From positions 1 to 41,508 of the IMG/VR virus record IMGVR_UViG_3300027754_000192: DNA of 41,508 bases, one strand, 5' to 3'. Shown here in pieces: positions 6,957-16,000 of this stretch. The position numbers and the translations under genes are program-made. Source of the stretch: a virus. Position 1 is the stretch's first letter, and each line of letters begins with the position of its first letter. The notes below the pieces were generated by a model, which was not told the DNA's origin, searched no databases, and saw only the letters and a program-made list of their open reading frames with translations.

Positions 6957-7046
6957 CATTCAGTGTGTGCTGCGGATCAGGTTCCCCTGAAACGCAGCCA
7001 CCCTCTTGCGAGGGCGGAAGCGCTTGGGGGAAAAGATGCTGGAATG
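6957..7046 (-). ncRNA. Structured 3' UTR RNA with two GNRA-capped hairpins
   Basis: On the minus strand this stretch folds compactly. P1 closes CATTCCAG (7046-7039) with CTGAATG (6963-6957), with one bulged base. P2 is an 8-bp stem (7017-7010 with 7005-6998) with a GCAA tetraloop and one G-U pair. P3 directly abuts P2: CTGCG/CGCAG plus CAGG/CCTG separated by a 3x3 internal loop and capped by GGAA. GNRA loops form only when read on the minus strand. It starts nine bases after the giant gene's stop and ends upstream of the terminator. I match it to no known RNA class. Confidence 0.5.
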
Positions 7047-7054
7047 ATACAGCG

Positions 7055-10000
7055 CTATCGATCAAGTTGCAAGTCGTTCGCACTACGAATTACCGACTTC
7101 ATCAATGCGGCGCGGTCCTTCACCAACTCTCGTCGCTCCATCGGAGTCGCGGTCTTCATGGCTGTGCGGATCTTCTTGAGTTGCTTGTCGACCATGTCGA
7201 TCTGCAAGCCCAACTGGATCTTGTTCTCGTCGAGACCACGAGCGAGGATCTCAGCCTGCTGTTCCTCAGTTGCCGTCCCTCTTGCCATCGCCTTGTAGCG
7301 GTTCATCTCGCCAGCCAGATCATCCTTGATCCCGTACATCGTCTCCGACAAATAACGAGTGTCGGTCGACGCATTTCCCACGAACACGCGCGCCAGCGGG
7401 ATGCCGCTGATGTCGGTCTCTTCAGGGTTAGTCGCTGCCGTGTACAGCCTCTCGATGTTTCGCCCAGCACCGCTGAAGTAGAACCCTGCCAGATACTGAA
7501 GGCTGTTCGGAGACGCGAGGTCTTGGAACGAACCCAGTCCGTTCTCGAATTCGTCTCCGCCGAACAGGCTGTTCAGCCCCTGCGAGGCGCTGATCGCCCA
7601 CTGGGGTGTTCCGTCAAAGTACTTGTACGACATCGGCATGCCGTCTGTAGTTCCCTGCGGTCGGATCGGTCGACCCATCCAGTTCTGGTTCATGCCGACC
7701 TCGAACAGCGGTCGAACAAAGGTCGGCGCCGCAGTGGTCAAGATGCCTTGAATACCCTGACTCGTTACGCCGCTGCCGCCCATCGGATTGAACGCATTCA
7801 ACGCATCGTTCACCATTCCAACGACCAGATCGGATGTCGACTTCGGTCCCATCGTCGAGTCGGCAAGCCGAACTCCCGCTGAGTACAGGGCATTCCATCC
7901 GTAGGACAACGGAAGTTTGAGGTACTTTCCCGAAGCCTTTGGATCCATGAAGATCATGCTGCCCGACTTATCGTATTCAGGAATGTTGTCGTAGTTGTCT
8001 CGACCAGTCTTGTCGTCCTTGCCACCCATCGCGCGCGCCATCGCGCCCATCAGGTATCCAAGACCAACCACGCTGATGGCGAAACCCTTGTTTCGATTGA
8101 CCGCATTACCAATGTTCACAGTTCCTTGGATGCCTGCGTTGATGAACACATACTTGGTATTCATCACAGACTTGCGCAAGCCGCCCTTTCCAAAGTCAAC
8201 ATTGATATCTCGCGCATAGAGACCAGCCTGCGGATCAGAGGCGCCTTCAGAAACCCGTTGAGCAAACGCTGCAACGCGAGTAGCAGTTTCCGCCGCCGTG
8301 AAAAACGCTGGATACCAACCAAGAAGAGTGCGCGCCAAGCCTCGATCGTTGGGATCGCGTCGAGCGACACGGGCAGCAATCGCATCGAAGTCAAGGTTCT
8401 TGATTTCAATGTCGTTCTCTTTCCAATTGATCATTTGACCACCAGCATCGACGAACCGTGCATACATCGATCCGACTCTTGGCTGGCGCTCAAACCATGC
8501 GTCGTGGAACACATCGATCCATGATGGAACCCACTTCGCCGCCATGCCTACTGATGATCGACCGCCCTGCAATGCGGTGTTTGTCAGGATTCCGTTCTGG
8601 AAATCCTTAACCATGTTCGTAACTGCGAACACTGGATTGGCTGGTCCAGTTGTCATAAACCGCCATGAGTTGTTGACTACTTGCAGCGCCCTTTCAAATG
8701 GTCGCAACGGCATGTTGGGAGAGGTCAGGTTCTGCTGAAGGCGCGGGTTGTTGATCTGGATGATCACCATATCCCCAGCCTCGTAGTTGTTCCCATTGAT
8801 CGTCATTGGGCGATCAGCGTAGACGCCGAAGTTTCGCGGCTCGTCCATCCAACTACGGTCTGCAACCCTGCGCACTCGACCGTTGGAAACTACCGATCGC
8901 ATCGGCGTAGGGATGACCTGCGCCCATGCGTTGTCGTTCACATTCTGAACGAGGTTCAAGAACTGCTGACCTACCTCATTGCGAGCCACTCGACGCAGCG
9001 TGTCTTCAAACACGAACCCAACCTGAGAGGTGATGTTCTCCGCTGCTGACCGACGACCAGTTCGCTGTGGCATACCACGACCCTGTGTCGATATGCCCCT
9101 ACCAGTAGCCGTACCCTCCTCTTCAAACAACTCATCGAACGGACGGTTCGGCGCGCCTTGAAGAGGAACATAGTGCGTGTACCTAGTGGTAAGCCGATCG
9201 AAAGTTTCTTGGTTGATGAGACCGTTCTGAAGCCTCAGTGCTAGACCTTGACGCAGCATCGCCCTCCAGCGTTCAGCAATGCGATTCATCTGCCCGTAAC
9301 GACCAGACGCATTCTCCGCCGCAATGATGTTTCCAGCATCAATGTCCGTCATACCAGTACCACCGTCTGGAACCGTGGAGATTCCTGTGGCTGGATCGGT
9401 ATTGATCTCTGCGATGTATTGGTTTCCACCATTGAGCGCATGTTGCGCGTAGAGGAACTGATCCATCTCATCCACTGCAATGCCATGCTCAGCCTGATCT
9501 CGCATGACATCTGCGTAGTTCCGCTCAGCCTCCAATTGCATTGCCGCAATCCTTCCTCCAAGGATTCGCGCTCCCTGATACGGGTTGTGCGTATCAGGAA
9601 GGTTGCCTCCAAAGTTCGGCGCCGCTTCCTCACCCATACGCTTCAGTTCTCCGAAGCGATCGATGTAGTTGAGAACCGTTTCATCCTTGGCGCCAAGGAT
9701 GCCAGTGCGGACGCTGAAGGCTGCTTCAGTATCTGGAGATAGGTCTTCTCGATACTGCTTGAAGAACGGGCTGTTCGATTCTCCGAATGAGTAGATGCGC
9801 TTCGAGTCATTGCGCATCGAGAACGGAATGCGAGAGTCAGTCAGATCGAAGTCGCCAGTTCCAGCAACAGCGGACTTGAGCCGATTGGGATTCCACACAA
9901 CGACAGAGGTGTTGTCTCCGTATACCTCGCGATGCGCAGCCATTGCGGCAGGAACTCGATACTTGTCGATAGGATGTAGCCCACGAGTGTCATCGTTTGA

Positions 10001-13000
10001 AGTCCATTCTTGCGGGAACATTCCTTGCCACTCACGCCGAAGCGAAGGACTTCGATCGACTCCCTCTGCGTAGTTTTGATATGTGACTGCGTCATGCCCA
10101 AGTCGATCAAGTATATTTTGAGCATATTTCAGATGTATCCTGCCCAACCTCCCAATAATATTGTCGTTGTTTACAGGTATCGGAAGACCGATGTCGCTGA
10201 AAGCCTCCTCGACATTAAACTTGGTAAGTTTGTCAACCCAATCAAAGTATCGCTGCTTCTCTGTAGCAAACTTGTCGTAGTTGATGCGCTTAACAATGAG
10301 AGCGCCGCGCAGAATATCCATCACATCCCAAGTTCCCATATCGGGAAGTTCAAGTGGGTTGTAAGCCGCGATGTACAGCGGGTACATCGTTGGGGTCTTC
10401 TTGTTGCTGCTCGTCTTCTTGTGGTCATCAAAGAACTGCTTTGATGCCTCCCAACGCCCAGCATGGAACCCAAGTTGGTCTGATTTGATCTTGTCTCCGT
10501 CAAACGAAATGAACCTGCTGTTTCCAGAATGGAACCAAATGTCGTTCGGGACAATCTCGTTCAGCCTGTTGCCATCGTCGAAGAACGCAAACCCATCAGT
10601 GTCTGGCTTTGGTCGACGCGCATCAACGAGGACGTCCCTCATCAGCAATGCTTGGCGTTCATTCACCGCCACCAATTGACGGATCTTGTTCTCGTTAACC
10701 AACATCTCTTCCGCATCAATCTGCTTGATGGTTTGGAACTGAGAGATCTTCCGCATCGAGAACTGACTTGCCGTCTGGGCATACGCATGCTTGCCAAGGA
10801 CAGTTGCCAGCGCGGCGCGGTTGACTCGCGCGTCATCGATCCACGGCTTATCGCGCGTAGGCTTCATCGGCATTCCGCTGGCGTCAAGAGGTACAGGAAC
10901 AGTTGGATCCAGCGTAGATGGATCTGCTTCCGTCACTTTGAATCCAACAGGGATCACGCCGCTGCCACGACTTTGCATCTCATCAAGTGCGTCATGCCAG
11001 CCCTGCGGAGTGAAGTCGAATATCTGCTTGTCAAGCGAGTAGCGATAGACCTGACCAACCGTTCCGTCTGGCTTCTGCGCGTGACCGTACTGGACTCCGT
11101 ATCCAAAGGTATCGAACCGACCCTCTCGCGCAAACGTTCCAATGGCAGTGTTGCCACCAGTGTTGATCATGTTGATCAGCGCGTCGATCGTTGCATGGCT
11201 TGCTTCCTGTTGCGAAGCAAGAACCCATCGCATCCAGTGGTAACCGCCCTTTGTCGCAAACGGAATGAATGAAGGGTGAGCCTTCACCATCTCAGAGAAG
11301 ATCTTCTGTGGATCAATCGTCCTCTCGATTGCTTCGTAGATCGCGGCGCCTCGAACATCGTCAAAGACTGGGGCAAAGCCAGAGACACCCTTCTTCACAG
11401 AGGTGACCTCAAGACCCAGTTCGTCAGCAAGTCGCTTGCGCTCAGTTTCAACCTGAGCAGAAGACGCTGGCATCGGCATGAAGCCAACCTCAGTCCGCTC
11501 AAAGACCTGCTTCTCTCCTGCGGCTGCTTTCCCAACTGGCTTGTTGACCACGAACCGTATGCCTACGGTCCTTCCGTCATAGAAGCCAGTTCCATGCTGA
11601 CCTTCGTTGTTCCATCCGTCATTGATCGCTACGCGATCCATGACCATGACGTCAGTCTTTCCAGCCAGCAACGAGATGAAACTGACAACCTTGTTGTCGA
11701 TGCCCATTCCTCCACCCAGACGGTGGAAGATTCGACGCACTTGCGCGCCGCTTACGTTGGTATCGGAAAGGGCATCATGGAAATGCTGGATACCACTTTG
11801 GGTCTTCCCACCAATGGTCACCTGCTTCCCCATGTTCGCCATAAAGAACTCGCCGAATGCGTTGGCGTTGTGAGTAGCGCCTGCTCCGATAGATCCGTTT
11901 ACGAACAGATCAACCTGAGTATTCGGGATTGGCTTTCCAGCCTTATCCTTAGCACGGACAATGATCTTGTTTCCGTTTGCGTCGAGCGGGTAGTAGCCGT
12001 TCTGCGCGAACATCGCACCAACCCACTTGTCCCACTCCGCGCCAACGGCACTGTTCCATGTTCCGTTCACACAGTGATCAGCAAAGTATGGAAACTCTAT
12101 CCCGTCCTTTGACTTGAAGTTGGTGATGTCAAGCCACAGGCTCTCCTGTACAGACGGAGATACGCCGCGAGACATGAATCCCCACGCAGCCAATAGAATG
12201 GTGTGCTTTGGGCTGACCTTTCCGCGCATGTAGAGATCTGCCAGTTGAGAGGCAGAAGTGAGACCGTGGACAGAGGCAGCCACCTGCTTGGCAGTGATCT
12301 TCTTGAAGCGCTCGATCTCCCCAGCGAAACCATTGGCAATGCGTTTGATGTGATCCATTGCCAGAACTGGGATGGTTCTGCTGCCAAATAGATCTACAAG
12401 GAAGCGCGCAGTTCCGTTCTCCGTGACCATCGCATCAGGATGCTTAGCCAACAGAGGATCAATGGCGCTGATCTGAGCGTCTACCGTGAGCAAGGTAGAT
12501 GATGCACCAATTGCAGCATCACCTTCTTGGTTTAGCCCGATACCGCTGCCCTTGAACTTGGTGAGCAGTCGCGGTTCGAGACCGTGACCACTTCGCTCAG
12601 CGATCAGAGCATCGGTGGCGGCGATGAGTCGTCTGGTGACTTCGTCGGCGATGGCGGGGTCGGGTTCGATTTGTCCGACCCAATATCGGTGGTCGACGAG
12701 GATTCCTTCTTCATCCGCGATTGCCGCGACTTGGGCAGCAGCGTTGACCCATAGATTCCAATCATCAGCGGATCGTTGGGCGACAACATCCTCAGTCCCA
12801 ACTTTTTGCACGACTCGTTGCGTTCGTCCCAATACATCGTAACCTCCAATTTCGTTGTAGTCTGACACTGCTTCGCCGACCGCTACGCCAAGACCATACT
12901 TGGCTGCAATGGCTGCTGCCGCTTTATTCCAGTCGGCGACTGGTACACCGTTGAAGTGTCCAGCATACACCGCATTCCGCTCAGGTACAGCGGAAGATCC

Positions 13001-16000
13001 TCCAAGAGCCGCATCTGTTTCAAGAAGTAGCGCGTCAAGTGTGGCAGACGGAATAGCCTTGCCATCTTTAGAGTGGATAACAATGAAGTGGCTCTTATCA
13101 GCCGCAGGCGTTGTTGGCGTAGTCGCGATGACTGAGATAGCAGCCTTCTGCATGAACAGAGAGCCAAGCACCTTCGTCAATTGCTTGATGTCGTCGTTGC
13201 TGGTGTTGACCCATCCGATTCGGAAAGTCTCTTCGAGGGCGCCCTCAAACGCACCCTTGATCGTCTGAATCGAACCAATCTTCGCGTTGGCTGCGTTGGC
13301 AATCTGCTTGACAGCCGAAAGGAAGTCGGAGTTGTTACCAAGCAGGCTCTTGACTCGATGCGCCATGCGCATGCGCGTCTCTGTTTCGCTCGTGTTGTTT
13401 AGTGATGGATCCTTGAACCCAACAAACATGGGAGCAGCGGTTGGGAACGGAGACACGATGGACTTATCTCGCCCAATAGCAGACATGCGAGCAGCCATGC
13501 CCTTTGACTTAACCGCAGCCGCAGCCTTAGCAGCAGTCTTTGCAACTACCCTTGCCGCAGCCTCCGCAGCCTTCTCAGCAGGAGTCTTGGGAGTCTTGCG
13601 AACAGAGTTCATAATCTCTGGACCAGCAGTCGGGTTGGCGTTGTAGTAGCCCTTCACCTGATTAGGGCGGTACGCAATCCAGTAATCACCACGGGATCGA
13701 CCCAAGATATCTTTGCCACTCGGAGCAATGACATGAACACCGTCATATCCAGCGCCCTCAAGTATGCTTTGCGCGGACTTGTCTCCTCGACGCAATTCCT
13801 CTACTAGTTTGTCGAGAGGTTCTCCAGTCAACCCAGTTGTATCCGCTACCCGTTCCATAAATGATCTGGACTTGAACTCCTCATACACAAACGGATTTTT
13901 GATGGATGCTACGGCTGGAAAAACACGTGAATTTTCTGTTTCTCCAGCAAAATTGTTTGCGGTATCTGGCTCATCAGCCAGATAGATTCCTGTTCCGTAG
14001 TTTCCAAACTTACCCGCCTTAAACTCCTTGAAGTCTTCCTTTGCTTCTGTTCCGTGATACAACGGAATCAAGGCGCCACTTTCGTCAGCAGCCTTTGACC
14101 CCTTGCTCCAGATCTGCATCGCAGGAGTCATCTCTGACTGATTGATTGGGCGAAGTGAGAACTGCGCCTCCATCGGACTCATCGCAGATGATTGAGCGTC
14201 AGCGCGGATGTTCTCGCGCTCAAGACCAGCCCGATTTCGAGAGTCTTTCCTGATTGCCCTGATTCGACGCTCTGCCGTAGCAAGCGGATTGATTGCATCA
14301 ACATTCTCTGGAACACCCTGCTCAAGGAATTCTCGCGCGATGGCGTCGTACTTGCCCTGACCAAACACCTGCTTGATCGAAGTCAAAGTGTTACGGAGGA
14401 GCAGGCGCCCCATACCGAATACATCCTTTGTGCTTTCCGAAAGTTCCATGCGCTCAAGGGTGGGATCAACAAGGTTGGCGACGATCCACTCATCTTCGTT
14501 GATGAACTTGTACCAATCCTTCGTCTCAAGACCTTGCGCATCGACCTTCTTCAAGAAGTCGTCTTGTTTCCGTTGCTTCGTAAAGTCCCTTGGATCTGCC
14601 CCGTACTTCTTAACGAACTTGGCATGACCATTGTCAAAGTCATCAACCATCGATTCAATGCGAGAGTCGTCTAAGTGCTTCTCCATCGCATGCCAGAATT
14701 CGTGACCGAATGTTTCCTTGAAATTTTCTGCGTCTAATGCCGCTGTTGAGATACCAATTACGTCGGAATGGAAAGCGTAGAAGCCAGATGAACTGACATC
14801 GCCTTTCGTTCCTGTAGCCGCTCGCATGTTCTTGGGGCTGAGAATGCGGAGTTTCGTCTCGTCTACACCACCCATTCGAGTGATCAGATCAGTGGCAAAC
14901 TTCACGTTCTCTACGGGCATGTCACGGCGGCTGTACTCTTGTTGCAAGCGAGCGATCATCTGCTTCTCGCCGCGAGCATCACCCCGCTTTGGCTTTTCTT
15001 CTTGCCCTCGCATGGAGAACGCAATGTCAAAGTCAGACATCAACGCAGACTCGACAGACTCTCCATCGCCCTGTGGCTGGTTGAGAATCCGCTGAGCCAC
15101 CGCCTCATCCTCTGCTCCTCGATTGCTTACATCGACGGGAACTGAAGGCAGATCTACTGGGGCGGTCTGACGAAGTTCTGGAGGGATGGTGCGCGTGGAA
15201 GACCGATTGCCACCACTAATGACTGGTGGGAGGTTTACGCTTGCCTGCGCAAGCCCCAACATCTCAATAACCTTCAAAACTGACGGCGCAGCCGTTGCCA
15301 TGATCTCCGCGATCCGCGAAGGATCCTTAGCAGCGGCATTGATCGCGTCCGTAGCCTCCTTGATTTCCTTCTCTTCAGGAGGTTGTGCCGACACCGCCGC
15401 TCGTCGGTTTGAGAACATGGACGCTGGCGGAACCATATCGATAGGAGGCAGTTGCCCCTGCGGAGGCAACGGAATGCCCGTTTGAGCAGGCGCAGGCTGC
15501 GTCTGAGGCACTTGCTGCGCTGGCGTAGCCGCTGGCGCTGTTGCTGCTGGCGCGCCTGCTGGAGCAGCCTGTGGAGCCGCTGCCGAAGGGGTCGGCTTGG
15601 TGCTTCCCTTCTGATTCTGGACGGCGGCACTAAGTGCTTCGTTTTGAGCAGACTGGAACGCCCTCTTAGCCCTGATTTCAATCTCTGCGCTGTAATCCTT
15701 GTGGATCTTCAGTTCTTCTTCGCGGATTCCATTCATCCGCTGCTGCATTTCAAAGAGCAACTGCTTGGCATTCCTGCCAAACAAGCCGTTCTTCACCATG
15801 ACGTTTGCCATCCAGTAGGCAAATGCTCGATGACCACGGTCAACCGCGTCTTTGTGAACAGCATCAAAGTCGACAGCCATCGTCAAGGCAGTGCCAGTGA
15901 CATTGGTTGCAGCGTTTGCGCCAGCCTCCTCTGAGAACATGCGCACCTTGGCGAAATCAGCCTGAGCCTGCGCCAACTGTTCTGGAGTTGAAGACTGGTT

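Noticed and set aside
6957-7046. Riboswitch, SRP RNA, tmRNA, glutamine or cobalamin motif, or small self-cleaving ribozyme
   Set aside because: Consensus cores of these classes were looked for on both strands and not found; only the general fold is supported.
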